DNA from: CBDHFQ01 sp965262565
GTDB lineage: Bacteria; Bacteroidota; Bacteroidia; J057
Length of the DNA stretch: 64,000 bases
Assembly (NCBI GenBank): GCA_965262565.1
Contig: CBDHFQ010000020.1
Location: 372,001-436,000, forward strand
Reading direction: 5' to 3'
Below the pieces are notes generated by a model that saw nothing but the letters and a program-made list of their open reading frames with translations, was not told the DNA's origin and did not search any database. Position 1 is the stretch's first letter, and every line of letters starts with the position of its first letter. A program made the position numbers and the translations under genes. Below, piece by piece: positions 44,725 through 54,707 of the stretch.

Positions 44725-45345
44725 ATGATGAAATGGAAAGTATGTGGAATGAAATTTAGGAACAATATTGAAGATGTGCTGGCACTTTCCCCAGACTACA
44801 TGGGGTTCATCTTTTATCCTCCTTCCTCTCGTTATGTGAATGATGAACTGGATCCTTTATGGCTAAGTCATCTAACGTCAGTGAACAAAGTGGGCGTTTT
44901 TGTGAATGCAGAGATGAGTGAAGTGATCAACAGGGTAGCAAACTTTCAATTAGATACAGTTCAGTTACACGGAACTGAGCCTCCTGAATACTGCCGTTCC
45001 CTTAGCAAAATAGGGGTAGAAGTGATTAAGGCATTTACCATTGGGACAGAAGGAATCAAAGAGAAAACCTGGAAGTCTTATGAGGAATTTTGTACTTATT
45101 TCTTGTTTGATACCAAAGGGAAACTTCCAGGGGGTAATGGGGAAGTGTTTAATTGGGAGGTGTTGGATCAATATACAGGGAATACGCCTTTCTTTTTAAG
45201 TGGTGGGATATCTTTGGACAATGTGCAAACTGCATTATCCCTTTCTCATCCTTTATTATATGGAATAGATGTGAACAGCCGATTTGAGCTTTATCCGGCC
45301 ATTAAAAACATTGATTTAATTAAGAAGTTGAAGGAAATATTATGA
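44725..45345 (+). CDS. trpF: Phosphoribosylanthranilate isomerase
   Basis: A 206-residue TIM barrel. KVCGM near residue 5 carries the catalytic Cys of the K-(V/I)-C-G motif. MGFIFYPPSSRYV, VQLHGTEPPEYC, LFDTKG.LPGGNGEVFNW (catalytic Asp) and FLSGGISLDNV (phosphate site) are all present. The first or second Met may be the start. Its TGA overlaps the trpB ATG by 4 bp, which suggests translational coupling. Confidence 0.93.
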   Translation: MMKWKVCGMKFRNNIEDVLALSPDYMGFIFYPPSSRYVNDELDPLWLSHLTSVNKVGVFVNAEMSEVINRVANFQLDTVQLHGTEPPEYCRSLSKIGVEVIKAFTIGTEGIKEKTWKSYEEFCTYFLFDTKGKLPGGNGEVFNWEVLDQYTGNTPFFLSGGISLDNVQTALSLSHPLLYGIDVNSRFELYPAIKNIDLIKKLKEIL

Positions 45346-46550
45346 TGAAAACAACCACTTCCTTTCACGTAGATGAAAGGGGCTACTATGGAAATTTTGG
45401 AGGAGCTTATATTCCTGAGATGCTTTATCCGAATATAGACCAATTAACAAAGGAATATATATCCATTCTATCTGAAACGACATTTCAACAGCAATTCAAC
45501 GATTTGTTGAGGGATTATGTAGGAAGGCCCACTCCATTGTATTTTGCCAAGCGCCTATCCGCTCAATATAATGCTCGCATTTATCTTAAAAGGGAAGACC
45601 TTTGTCATACAGGGGCACATAAAATCAATAATACGCTTGGACAAATTTTGCTGGCTCAGCGTTTAGGAAAGCAAAAGATTATCGCTGAGACGGGAGCGGG
45701 CCAACATGGAGTTGCGACGGCTACTGTTTGTGCATTGATGGGCATGGAATGTATTGTATATATGGGTGCTGTAGATATAGAGCGCCAAAAGCCTAATGTT
45801 GAGCGGATGAAGATGCTGGGAGCGACCATCGTTCCTGCTACCAGTGGTAGTCAAACCTTAAAAGATGCTACAAATGAAGCGATGCGTCATTGGATCAACC
45901 ATCCTACAGATACCCATTACATCATTGGTTCTGTCGTAGGTCCTCATCCCTATCCGGACATGGTGGCTAGGTTTCAATCTGTCATCAGTAAAGAGATTCA
46001 GGATCAATTGGCTGAAAAGGAAGGGAGGAGCTATCCAGATTATGTCATAGCTTGTGTAGGAGGAGGAAGCAATGCAGTAGGTGCTTATTATCACTTTTTA
46101 GAACAAGCAGAGGTGAAATTGATTGCTGTCGAAGCCGCTGGGCATGGATTATCCAGCGGAAAGTCTGCAGCCACTACTTATTTAGGCAAAGCTGGAGTTT
46201 TGCACGGAAGTAAGACGCTTCTCATGCAAACATCTGATGGTCAAGTAGAAGAACCTCATTCTATTTCTGCAGGATTAGATTATCCTGGAATAGGGCCTAT
46301 CCATGCACATTTATTTGAGTCTGGAAGAGGAACGTTCCTTTATGTTACGGATGAAGATGCGATGGAGGCGGGGTTTGCATTGAGTGAAACAGAGGGGATT
46401 ATCCCTGCGATAGAAACGGCACATGCGTTCGCATCATTGTCCCAAATTTCCTTTAAACCCGATGATGTGGTAGTCATTAATTTATCAGGTAGAGGAGATA
46501 AGGACCTTCAAACTTATATCAGATATAAAGAAGCAAAATATCATGATTAG
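45342..46550 (+). CDS. trpB: Tryptophan synthase beta chain
   Basis: A 402-residue PLP enzyme joining indole and serine. GAHKINNTLGQ contains the PLP lysine (near 91), GGGSNAVG binds the phosphate, and AETGAGQHG and EAAGHG complete the active site. Canonical TrpB1 type, made to pair with TrpA. ATG is repeated (45342 and 45345); either works. It overlaps trpF by 4 bp and trpA by 8 bp. Confidence 0.96.
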   Translation: MMKTTTSFHVDERGYYGNFGGAYIPEMLYPNIDQLTKEYISILSETTFQQQFNDLLRDYVGRPTPLYFAKRLSAQYNARIYLKREDLCHTGAHKINNTLGQILLAQRLGKQKIIAETGAGQHGVATATVCALMGMECIVYMGAVDIERQKPNVERMKMLGATIVPATSGSQTLKDATNEAMRHWINHPTDTHYIIGSVVGPHPYPDMVARFQSVISKEIQDQLAEKEGRSYPDYVIACVGGGSNAVGAYYHFLEQAEVKLIAVEAAGHGLSSGKSAATTYLGKAGVLHGSKTLLMQTSDGQVEEPHSISAGLDYPGIGPIHAHLFESGRGTFLYVTDEDAMEAGFALSETEGIIPAIETAHAFASLSQISFKPDDVVVINLSGRGDKDLQTYIRYKEAKYHD

Positions 46551-47346
46551 CATTGATAATCGCATCAAACAATTATTCCGAGAAAAGAAAGGAAACATAC
46601 TCAATATATATTGCACGGCTGGATATCCTGCTCTTAATGATACTCCGGCCATATTGGAATATTTACAGGAAGCTGGAGTGGATATGGTAGAAATAGGGAT
46701 GCCATTTTCAGATCCTATAGCTGACGGAAATACCATTCAGCACAGTAATCAGTTAGCCCTCCAACATGGGATGAATATTGCGCTCTTATTCGAACAGTTG
46801 AAGGATATTCGGACAAAAGTTCATATTCCGTTGATACTCATGGGATACATTAATCCTGTCCTTCAATATGGCATTGATCGCTTTTGCAAAGATGCAGCGG
46901 ACATAGGGATAGATGGATTAATTCTTCCCGATTTACCGATGTGGGAATTCGAGCAGTATTATCAAGCTTTATTTCAGAGGCATGGATTAGCACTCACCTT
47001 TTTAATTACCCCCCAAACCAGTGAGGAGCGCATTCGAAAGTTGGATGGATTGTCAGATGGATTCCTTTATCTTGTTTCCTCGGATAGTACAACAGGCAAA
47101 ACCGCAGATTTTATCCCTAAACAGATAAATTACTTTAAAAGGGTATCTGCAATGAAATTAACAAATCCATTGATGGTAGGGTTTGGAATTTCATCTCACC
47201 AACATTATAGGACGGTGACTTCTGTAGTAGATGGTGCGATTATAGGGAGTGCATTTATTAAAGCTATTAAGGATTGCGAGGTATTATCAGATTGTATTAA
47301 TACCTTTGTCAGGAATATTCGAGGAAATACCCATACTTCATCTTAA
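46543..47346 (+). CDS. trpA: Tryptophan synthase alpha chain
   Basis: A 267-residue TIM barrel that cleaves indole-3-glycerol phosphate. EIGMPFSDPIADGNTIQ holds the catalytic Glu and Asp. GYINPVLQYG and LVSSDSTTGK (loop 6 region, usually SxxGxTG) are recognisable. The phosphate-binding GFGISSHQH follows. It overlaps the end of trpB by 8 bp and is the last trp gene. Confidence 0.94.
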   Translation: MISIDNRIKQLFREKKGNILNIYCTAGYPALNDTPAILEYLQEAGVDMVEIGMPFSDPIADGNTIQHSNQLALQHGMNIALLFEQLKDIRTKVHIPLILMGYINPVLQYGIDRFCKDAADIGIDGLILPDLPMWEFEQYYQALFQRHGLALTFLITPQTSEERIRKLDGLSDGFLYLVSSDSTTGKTADFIPKQINYFKRVSAMKLTNPLMVGFGISSHQHYRTVTSVVDGAIIGSAFIKAIKDCEVLSDCINTFVRNIRGNTHTSS

Positions 47347-47370
47347 TCCAATTCATTATTTTTTTCTATT

Positions 47371-48381
47371 ATGATTGTGCAATTAGTGCCTGACATTAAT
47401 GCTTCTACTAAAGAAGAGGTAAAGGCAAAGATTCAGTCAATAGGCTATAAAGCTACTGAGGTTCAAACCCAAAAAGGTCATTATCTCATTGCTATAGGGA
47501 AGAATAAGATCGACCCACGCTGGATAGGGAACTTAAATGGCGTTCAGGATATTCATCGGGTTACGGACAACTATAAGTTAGTATCGAAGAAGTGGAAGGT
47601 CCGTCCTACAGAAATAGATCTGGGAGATGGAGTATCGATAAGTGATGGAAGCATGGCGGTGATGGCGGGTCCTTGTTCGATTGAAAGTGAGGATCAGATT
47701 AATGCAGTGTTACACCATCTTCACGATCAGGGAGTAAGGATAATGAGAGGTGGGGTTTATAAGCCTCGTAGTTCTCCATACTCCTTCAGAGGAATCGGAT
47801 TAGAGGGATTGAAATTGTGGTCGGAATTAGCTAAACCCTTGGGAATTAAAATTATTACCGAAGTGATGCAGGTATCCCAAATAGATTCCATGATAGATTA
47901 TATAGACATTTTTCAAGTTGGAGCGAGGAATACCCAAAACTTCAATTTGTTAGATGCTTTGGGAGAAGTAGATAAACCTGTATTGCTTAAACGAGGTATT
48001 TCTGGAACCATAGAGGAATTACTACATTCTGCGGAGTATATATTTTCAGCGGGAAATGAGCGGATTATGTTGTGTGAGCGAGGAATCAGGTCTTATGAAA
48101 AGGCTTATAGAAATACACTGGATATTAATGCTATTGCCATGTTAAAAGAAAAGACGCATTTGCCGGTGATAGCGGATCCATCACATGGCATCGGATTGAG
48201 AGCCTTTGTAGCGTCAGTAGCACTTGCATCGGTCATGGCTGGAGCTGACGGATTAATATTTGAGGTACATCCCGAACCGGAAAAGGCGTTTTCTGACGCC
48301 CAACAAACCTTAAATTTTCAGGAATCTCAGGAACTTATTCGTAAGATTCACCTCACTTTTGCCCTTAGAGAAAGTTTTTGA
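47371..48381 (+). CDS. 3-deoxy-7-phosphoheptulonate (DAHP) synthase, class I-beta with regulatory domain
   Basis: A 336-residue enzyme for the first step of the shikimate pathway. Residues 1-70 form a ferredoxin-like domain, as in the Thermotoga-type I-beta enzymes, where it mediates feedback by aromatic amino acids. The catalytic domain shows AGPCSIES, KPRSSPYSFRG, GARNTQNF, LKRG and DPSHGIG with the metal-binding His and Cys. It starts 24 bp after trpA, so tryptophan attenuation may also govern entry into aromatic synthesis. Confidence 0.94.
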   Translation: MIVQLVPDINASTKEEVKAKIQSIGYKATEVQTQKGHYLIAIGKNKIDPRWIGNLNGVQDIHRVTDNYKLVSKKWKVRPTEIDLGDGVSISDGSMAVMAGPCSIESEDQINAVLHHLHDQGVRIMRGGVYKPRSSPYSFRGIGLEGLKLWSELAKPLGIKIITEVMQVSQIDSMIDYIDIFQVGARNTQNFNLLDALGEVDKPVLLKRGISGTIEELLHSAEYIFSAGNERIMLCERGIRSYEKAYRNTLDINAIAMLKEKTHLPVIADPSHGIGLRAFVASVALASVMAGADGLIFEVHPEPEKAFSDAQQTLNFQESQELIRKIHLTFALRESF

Positions 48382-48387
48382 TTACAT

Positions 48388-49560
48388 ATGGATACTATTA
48401 CTGCGCCAAGACACATTGCCATTCTTGGATCAACAGGTTCTATTGGTACACAAGCGCTTGAAGTGGTTGACCAATTGCCGGAGTTATTAGATGTAACGGT
48501 TCTTACAGCTGGAAATAATGTGGATCTACTTATTGACCAAGCCCTAAGATACTTACCCAAAGCAGTGGTCATCGCACATGAACCTCATTATAAAAAGTTG
48601 GCAGAGGCCTTGGCTGGAAAGGGCATAGAAGTGTTAGCTGGTAAAGAGGCATTATCAGAGGTGGTTTGCAGGGAAGATGTGGATATGGTCTTAACTGCAT
48701 TGGTGGGATTTGCCGGATTAAAACCTACAGTAACTGCGATTAAATCTGGGAAGCACATCGCTTTAGCAAATAAAGAGACCCTGGTGGTTGCTGGTGCTTC
48801 TATCAGTCAATTAGCAATTCAACATCAGGTATCAATTATCCCTGTAGATAGTGAGCATTCAGCTTTATTTCAATGTCTGGTAGGAGAAGAGGCAGAGGAA
48901 ATAGAAAAAATTTATCTAACTGCTTCAGGCGGCCCATTTAGAGGTTATTCGCTTGATCAATTGAAGGTAGTTACTCGTGCTCAAGCCTTAAAACATCCCA
49001 ACTGGGAAATGGGGGCTAAAATTACCATCGATTCAGCGAGCATGATGAATAAAGGACTAGAAGTAATAGAAGCAAAGTGGCTATTTGATCTGCAATTGGA
49101 CCAGATAGAGGTGGTAGTACATCCTCAGTCTATCATCCATTCGATGGTACAATTTAGAGATGGCAGTATAAAAGCTCAGCTGGGGTTACCTGATATGCGT
49201 TTACCCATTCAATATGCGTTAACTTATCCGAAGAGATTCACCAATAACTTTCCCAGGATGAATTTTCTGGAATGGTCTTCGCTTACCTTTGAAGATGTGG
49301 ACAGAAAAATATTTAAGAATCTGGCATTAGCTTATCAAGCGATGGAAATGGGAGGAAATGTCCCTTGTATTCTAAACGCAGCTAATGAAATTACCAATCA
49401 ATGGTTTAGAGAGGAGAAGATTGGGTTTGTTCAGATCGCTGATTGGAACGAAGCTGCCATGGAACAGGTAACTTATATGGAGAATCCTGCGTTAGATGAT
49501 TTATTTGAGGCCGATTTGGCCACAAGAGATTGGCTTGTTTCTCAAGCTGTATTAAAGTAG
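48388..49560 (+). CDS. dxr: 1-deoxy-D-xylulose 5-phosphate reductoisomerase
   Basis: A 390-residue NADPH enzyme of the MEP isoprenoid pathway. The nucleotide-binding GSTGSIGTQALEVV is at 14-27, ANKETLV near 125, PVDSEHSALFQCL near 150 with the metal-binding Asp and Glu, TASGGPFRG near 183 and HPQSIIHSMVQF near 250. Length is normal. It begins 6 bp after the DAHP synthase stop, so it is probably on the same transcript. Confidence 0.95.
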   Translation: MDTITAPRHIAILGSTGSIGTQALEVVDQLPELLDVTVLTAGNNVDLLIDQALRYLPKAVVIAHEPHYKKLAEALAGKGIEVLAGKEALSEVVCREDVDMVLTALVGFAGLKPTVTAIKSGKHIALANKETLVVAGASISQLAIQHQVSIIPVDSEHSALFQCLVGEEAEEIEKIYLTASGGPFRGYSLDQLKVVTRAQALKHPNWEMGAKITIDSASMMNKGLEVIEAKWLFDLQLDQIEVVVHPQSIIHSMVQFRDGSIKAQLGLPDMRLPIQYALTYPKRFTNNFPRMNFLEWSSLTFEDVDRKIFKNLALAYQAMEMGGNVPCILNAANEITNQWFREEKIGFVQIADWNEAAMEQVTYMENPALDDLFEADLATRDWLVSQAVLK

Positions 49561-49663
49561 GGAGATATCCTATGAAATCCGTACTTTTATTTGAATAAAT
49601 TCACTAAATTAGGAGCTTCCTCAAAAATTATTATTCGGAGCCTTTATATCAGGACGAAAGAAG

Positions 49664-51175
49664 ATGAATAAGGAGTTAAATCAAAGTTTTACGAGATTAG
49701 GGATTATTGCAGGTATTGTGCTAGTAGTACTTTTAGGCGGATATCTTGCAGGAGAAGAGCAATTTAATACCGTACTAAGTGTACTTATGGCGATAGGCCT
49801 GGTGCTGTTAGGTATTACCATCCTTGTAACTATTCACGAATTAGGACACTTTCTGACTGCCAAAGCTTTTGGTATGCGGGTTGAAATATTTTCTATTGGC
49901 TTTCCTCCTAAATTATTCAGTTACACGAAAGGTGAAACTGAATATCAAATTGGAGCGACTCCCTTAGGGGGATTTGTGAAAATTTCGGGAATCATAGATG
50001 AATCCTTAGATACGAATCACTTATCTGAAGCTCCCAAACCTTATGAGTTCCGGTCTAAACCTGTATGGCAACGATTAATCGTAATGACAGGAGGAGTGAT
50101 AATGAATGTCATTCTGGGAGTATTCATTCTCTCTATGATGTATTTTGCTGAGGGAGAACGAAAAACGCCTTTAAATGGGCTGGAATATGGAATCGAAGTG
50201 GTGAAGTCTGTACCGGGATTGAACAGGTGCGAGGAGGTTATCCAAAAGACTACCCTGGGATACTTACTGGGCTTTCGAACTGGCGATAAACTTGTTTCTT
50301 TTAAAGGGAATTCTTACGAATATATAGAGGATTACGGCCAACTTAATCATTTATTAGAAAGTGATGGCTATTATGAAGTGGAACGAAATGGAAATATCGT
50401 GAGATTGAATGTGCCTGAAGGGGTCATCAATATGTTGTCAGAAGATACGATACGTACCCTCTTATTCTCTATTCGATTTCCGTCTCAGGTGAAAGTAATT
50501 CAGACCGACTCTCAGGGAAATATGCTTCCAGGAGCGAAGGCAAATTTAAAAACGGGAGATGTAATTACCGCGATAGATAGTATTCCCATAAAGTATTATT
50601 CTGATCTACAAGAAAAATTACCGGGACACGGAAATCAATCGCTCACTTTAAGTATCTTGAGAAATGGTAAGCCCATGGAATTGGTTGTTCAATTAGATTC
50701 CGCATCTGTATTAGGGGTGCTTCCAGACTCTTCTTTCTTGAACATTGTTACCAAAAAATATTCTTTCTTTCAATCGTTTGTTCCTGGTACCCAAAGGGCA
50801 TTTAAGATTCTTTCAGGAAATGCGCAAGGACTGGGTCAGGTATTTACTGGAAAAGCAAATGCCAGTAAATCAGTTATGGGGCCTTTAGCGATAGCTAAAA
50901 GGTATCTTGAAATATTTCTTCAGGGAGGTTGGCCTGGCTTTTTAGAGCTTACTGCCATGCTTAGTATGATTTTGGCCTTTGTAAATATTCTTCCTATTCC
51001 TGGATTAGATGGAGGTCATGTAGTCTTCTTGCTGATTGAAGCTATAACCAGGAAAGAACCTTCTCCTAAATTCAGAATTATTACCCAACAAATAGGAATG
51101 GTGCTTGTATTAGGATTAATGGTGGTGATCATTTTTAATGATGTCTTCAGACAATTCCTTTACAATTGTAATTAA
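49664..51175 (+). CDS. rseP: RseP-type site-2 membrane metalloprotease
   Basis: A 503-residue membrane protease. An additional N-terminal membrane segment precedes the zinc motif HELGH at residues 58-62. Two PDZ-like regions occupy about 190-370. The third zinc ligand is in NILPIPGLDGGHV near 445-457, within the C-terminal membrane segments. The family cuts anti-sigma factors and leftover signal peptides. The dxr-rseP order is common in bacteria. Confidence 0.93.
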   Translation: MNKELNQSFTRLGIIAGIVLVVLLGGYLAGEEQFNTVLSVLMAIGLVLLGITILVTIHELGHFLTAKAFGMRVEIFSIGFPPKLFSYTKGETEYQIGATPLGGFVKISGIIDESLDTNHLSEAPKPYEFRSKPVWQRLIVMTGGVIMNVILGVFILSMMYFAEGERKTPLNGLEYGIEVVKSVPGLNRCEEVIQKTTLGYLLGFRTGDKLVSFKGNSYEYIEDYGQLNHLLESDGYYEVERNGNIVRLNVPEGVINMLSEDTIRTLLFSIRFPSQVKVIQTDSQGNMLPGAKANLKTGDVITAIDSIPIKYYSDLQEKLPGHGNQSLTLSILRNGKPMELVVQLDSASVLGVLPDSSFLNIVTKKYSFFQSFVPGTQRAFKILSGNAQGLGQVFTGKANASKSVMGPLAIAKRYLEIFLQGGWPGFLELTAMLSMILAFVNILPIPGLDGGHVVFLLIEAITRKEPSPKFRIITQQIGMVLVLGLMVVIIFNDVFRQFLYNCN

Positions 51176-51196
51176 GTAAAGTATAATCAGCATAAG

Positions 51197-51823
51197 ATGA
51201 ATAACCATCAGCATGCTAATAAGGAAAATGTCGATTTTTCTGAGGAATCATCAAGCGAAAATCAGCGAGCTTATACCCAATTTGTTATACAGAATATTTT
51301 AAGAGGGGTTATATGGCTATTAGCTATCTTAGGCACGTATTGGTTGATCAGCACGTTTCTACCGATGAAATGGGAAGGATATTTAAGCCAATTTTCGGAA
51401 CAAGTATTTCTCATTTTTACCATCTTTTTCACTTCTGAAACCCTATTTGGAATTATTCCTCTTGAGTTTTTTGTGCTTTGGGCTGAAAACCAGCCAGATT
51501 CCATGTATGTTCTGTATGTGCTACTACTCTCCATCCTTTCATACACAGGAGCAGCTATTGCATACGGCCTGGGAGCCTGGGCAAAAAAAAGTACAATACT
51601 CAAGCGTGTAAAAGAATGGGAATCCTTTCAATATTATGCAAGTATTTACAGAAGATGGGGAGGGATAGTGATCGTTATTTCCGCATTGACTCCACTCCCT
51701 TTTGCTTTGATCAGCTTTCTCAGTGCTACTTTTGGCTTTCCTTTTCTACGATATTTACTTTATTCTTCTACGCGTTTTCTCCGTTTTGTCATTATAGGCG
51801 TTTTACTTTGGTTGATATATTAA
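51197..51823 (+). CDS. VTT-domain (DedA-like) membrane protein
   Basis: A 208-residue protein with a polar 30-residue N-terminus and about five hydrophobic segments. The C-terminal half (RRWGGIVIVISALTPLPFALISFLSATFGFPFLRY, here given in part: TPLPFALISF) has the VTT/SNARE-associated pattern, with a Pro-rich re-entrant loop. DedA/VTT proteins translocate lipids such as undecaprenyl phosphate in some bacteria; that role is not shown here. It is 21 bp after rseP. Confidence 0.75.
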   Translation: MNNHQHANKENVDFSEESSSENQRAYTQFVIQNILRGVIWLLAILGTYWLISTFLPMKWEGYLSQFSEQVFLIFTIFFTSETLFGIIPLEFFVLWAENQPDSMYVLYVLLLSILSYTGAAIAYGLGAWAKKSTILKRVKEWESFQYYASIYRRWGGIVIVISALTPLPFALISFLSATFGFPFLRYLLYSSTRFLRFVIIGVLLWLIY

Positions 51824-51874
51824 CTTTGTACCTATATTATAATCTATCACATACTGCCGGCCAAGCTAAATGTT

Positions 51875-53815
51875 ATGTATAAATGTTACTTCGGAAATAT
51901 TTTTCGATTCCTTGTGAATGTATGTTTATGTAGCATATCATTGAATGGGTATACGCAAGATAAGCAAATACTGCTTTCAGATGATATCCTTTTACCTCTT
52001 CCAACTCATCATTCACCTTCAAGAACCTCAACTCCACATCTACATCAAGATGAATCAGTAAGAACCTCTGCCGTTAGCTTAGTTCTTCCCTTTTTTGATG
52101 ATTTTTCCTATGAAGGAGTGCTTCCAGATCCTGCCATTTGGGATGTAGGCGATACAGCTGATGTTCCACTGATTAGCAGGAGAATGGCTATTAATCCACC
52201 AAGCTACGGAACCGCGACGTTCGATGGAGCAAATGCATCTGGTTTGGTGTATGCTACCAACTTACTCTCCGGGCCTGCAGATCGATTAGTCTCACAACCT
52301 ATAGACCTCTCTGCTTTCAGACCCTTCGATAATGTTATTTTGAGCTTTTTTCTTCAAGCTCAGGGAAAAGGGAACGCACCTGAAGCAAGCGACCGTTTTA
52401 CCGTTTCTTTTAAAAATCAGGAAGGAGAATTTCAGGAAGTATTTACCTTATCCGGGGATTCAAATACTCAATTTATTCAACATGTCATCCCATTAAGTGA
52501 TCAAGCTTTTTTTCATAGTGATTTTCAAATGGCCTTTCAAAACATTGGATCTCTCAATGGCTATTTGGACCAATGGCATTTGGATTATGTCTTGTTAGAT
52601 GTGGATAGGGGAGATGTGAGTGAAAATACGAACTATGAAGATATTTCACCTATACATTTAATACGTTCTCCTTTAGATCCTTTTACCGGAATTCCGCTAA
52701 ATGTATTTCAGGATAAAAACGATTGGTTTCAGCCTGTCAATTTGTTGATATCTAATCTTAGTAACAGTAGCCAAAATGGAAATGTGGAAGCCTCTATTAG
52801 TGATCCTGTAAACAACAGAAACTTTACCAATGGCGGAGTGATCAATAGCTCATTTACGATTCCTGCAGATCAGGTCAGTATCGTCGCTACGGCAAATACA
52901 TTTACCAATCAATCCTTTGATACGTTTGGCGCATATAAAGTCAGCTTACAAAGTTCAGGAATCGGCGATGCAGTGGCGAATAATAATCAGGTAATTGAGC
53001 AATTTCCCATAGATTCTTTGTTGGCTTACGACGATGGAGAGGCTGATGCTGCATATGGGATCAATAATGCCAGAGGATTTGGAGTTCAAGTTACCTTGGA
53101 TGAACCCAGATTATTAACGGCTGTTTGGATGAGTTTCGTTCCTGGCACTTTTTTCAACCCCAATACAAACCAAAGCATTGATTTAGCTGATAGGGCATTT
53201 AGATTAGCCGTTTGGAATGCTCCAGATCCCGACTCGATCTTCTACAGACAATTAGATGGAACAAAAGTAGTCTATGGTTCGGAAATTGATCATTTTGAAC
53301 GCTTTGTGTTGACAGAGCCTCAGTTGATGGAAGGTACTTTTTGGGTAGGGCTTCAGCAATTAGACGGTGTGCCTATTGGGTTAGGCTTTGATCTTACTTA
53401 TGAGAATGATGCTTTGTGCTTCTGGGATTCCATAGGAACATGGACTTCTACCAGATTAGGAGGAACCTTTATGATTAGACCGGAATTTGCTCAGAGAGAA
53501 ATTATTACTTCCAATTTACCCGATATAGATAAAGAAACCCCTTATCTCACCCTTTATCCTTCACCTATCGACAATGATCATTGGTACATTCAAATAGAGA
53601 ATGGGTTAACCGGGGAGTTATTATCTATATCTTCTCAATTGTTTAATATGGAAGGTAAATTAGTCTCTCAAATCTTGCCAAGTACACGAGAAGGGAATCA
53701 GATTCACTACCGACTCTCTAGCCCTCTTCCATCAGGTATATATGTTCAATATATTGAGATGGAGTATGTTAATAGAAATCCTATGATGTCTTACCTGAAA
53801 GTATACATCCCATAA
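51875..53815 (+). CDS. Secreted T9SS-sorted protein of unknown function
   Basis: A 646-residue protein with a signal peptide (cut near GYTQ). Residues about 70-240 look like a jellyroll beta-sandwich (FFDDFSYEG, then FDGANASGLVY). Residues about 370-560 hold a second beta domain with a YDDGEADAAYGI motif. The last 85 residues (YLTLYPSPIDNDHW onward) are a T9SS type A sorting domain. The two domains recall carbohydrate-binding or adhesin modules, but I recognise no catalytic motif. It is co-directional with rseP and bshB1. Confidence 0.75.
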   Translation: MYKCYFGNIFRFLVNVCLCSISLNGYTQDKQILLSDDILLPLPTHHSPSRTSTPHLHQDESVRTSAVSLVLPFFDDFSYEGVLPDPAIWDVGDTADVPLISRRMAINPPSYGTATFDGANASGLVYATNLLSGPADRLVSQPIDLSAFRPFDNVILSFFLQAQGKGNAPEASDRFTVSFKNQEGEFQEVFTLSGDSNTQFIQHVIPLSDQAFFHSDFQMAFQNIGSLNGYLDQWHLDYVLLDVDRGDVSENTNYEDISPIHLIRSPLDPFTGIPLNVFQDKNDWFQPVNLLISNLSNSSQNGNVEASISDPVNNRNFTNGGVINSSFTIPADQVSIVATANTFTNQSFDTFGAYKVSLQSSGIGDAVANNNQVIEQFPIDSLLAYDDGEADAAYGINNARGFGVQVTLDEPRLLTAVWMSFVPGTFFNPNTNQSIDLADRAFRLAVWNAPDPDSIFYRQLDGTKVVYGSEIDHFERFVLTEPQLMEGTFWVGLQQLDGVPIGLGFDLTYENDALCFWDSIGTWTSTRLGGTFMIRPEFAQREIITSNLPDIDKETPYLTLYPSPIDNDHWYIQIENGLTGELLSISSQLFNMEGKLVSQILPSTREGNQIHYRLSSPLPSGIYVQYIEMEYVNRNPMMSYLKVYIP

Positions 53816-53867
53816 TTTTAATTGTTAAAATTTCCCATTAAGTTCACGGCCTACATTATACACTAAC

Positions 53868-54623
53868 ATGAAAGAAAAATTAGACGTTCTCATTTTCGCT
53901 TCTCATCCGGATGATGCAGAGTTAGGGTGTGCTGGGACTATTTTGAAGATGGTAGATCGAGGAAAAAAGGTAGGTATTATAGATTTGACCAGAGGAGAGC
54001 TAGGGTCCAGAGGATCAGCAGAAATTAGGGATCAGGAGGCAGCAAAAGCCGGGACATTACTGGGATTATCCTACAGAGGAAATTTAGGATTTAGAGATGG
54101 TTTTTTCGTCCAGGATGAAGCGCATCAGTTGGCTGTAATTCGTGCGATTAGAAACCATCAGCCAGAAATAGTGATCGCCAATGCGCCTGAAGATCGTCAT
54201 CCTGATCATGGAAGAGGATCTAAGTTGGTCAGAGATGCGGCCTTCTATAGTGGACTCATTCGCATTACCACCGATGCAGATGGGAAGCAGCAGGAAGCAT
54301 GGAGGCCTAAACGTGTGTGTTTTTTTATCCAGGATTATTCCTTGAGTCCTGATTTCGTAGTGGATATCACTCCTTATTACGAAAGGAAGAAAGAGGTGTT
54401 AGCAGCTTATGCTTCCCAATTTTTTCTGTCAGTTGATCCTGAAAACTCCAGTGAAACGAAAACCTATATTTCCAGTCCTGATTTTTGGCATTTCCTGGAG
54501 GGAAGAGCAAGAAATATGGGGCACATGATCGGAGCTACCTTTGGAGAGGGATATATGTCTGAAATTCCATTGGAACTAGGGACACCTTTAGAGTTAATAG
54601 GAGATAGGAATTTTTTGTCTTAG
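53868..54623 (+). CDS. bshB1: Bacillithiol biosynthesis deacetylase BshB1
   Basis: A 251-residue LmbE-type zinc deacetylase. ASHPDDAELGCAGT (about 11-24) has the HPDD zinc motif, DLTRGELGSRGS and RHPDHGRG (near 110) the other conserved blocks. BshB1 removes the acetyl group from N-acetylglucosaminyl-malate on the way to bacillithiol, the main low-molecular thiol of many Bacteroidota and Firmicutes. bshA and bshC are not in the window. Confidence 0.92.
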   Translation: MKEKLDVLIFASHPDDAELGCAGTILKMVDRGKKVGIIDLTRGELGSRGSAEIRDQEAAKAGTLLGLSYRGNLGFRDGFFVQDEAHQLAVIRAIRNHQPEIVIANAPEDRHPDHGRGSKLVRDAAFYSGLIRITTDADGKQQEAWRPKRVCFFIQDYSLSPDFVVDITPYYERKKEVLAAYASQFFLSVDPENSSETKTYISSPDFWHFLEGRARNMGHMIGATFGEGYMSEIPLELGTPLELIGDRNFLS

Positions 54624-54707
54624 GATGATATAGGATACGATATTGAAAGGTAAACCAAAACCAGCGACATTCAAATCCAGGCGAGTTGTTCAGCTGGATG
54701 AAACACG

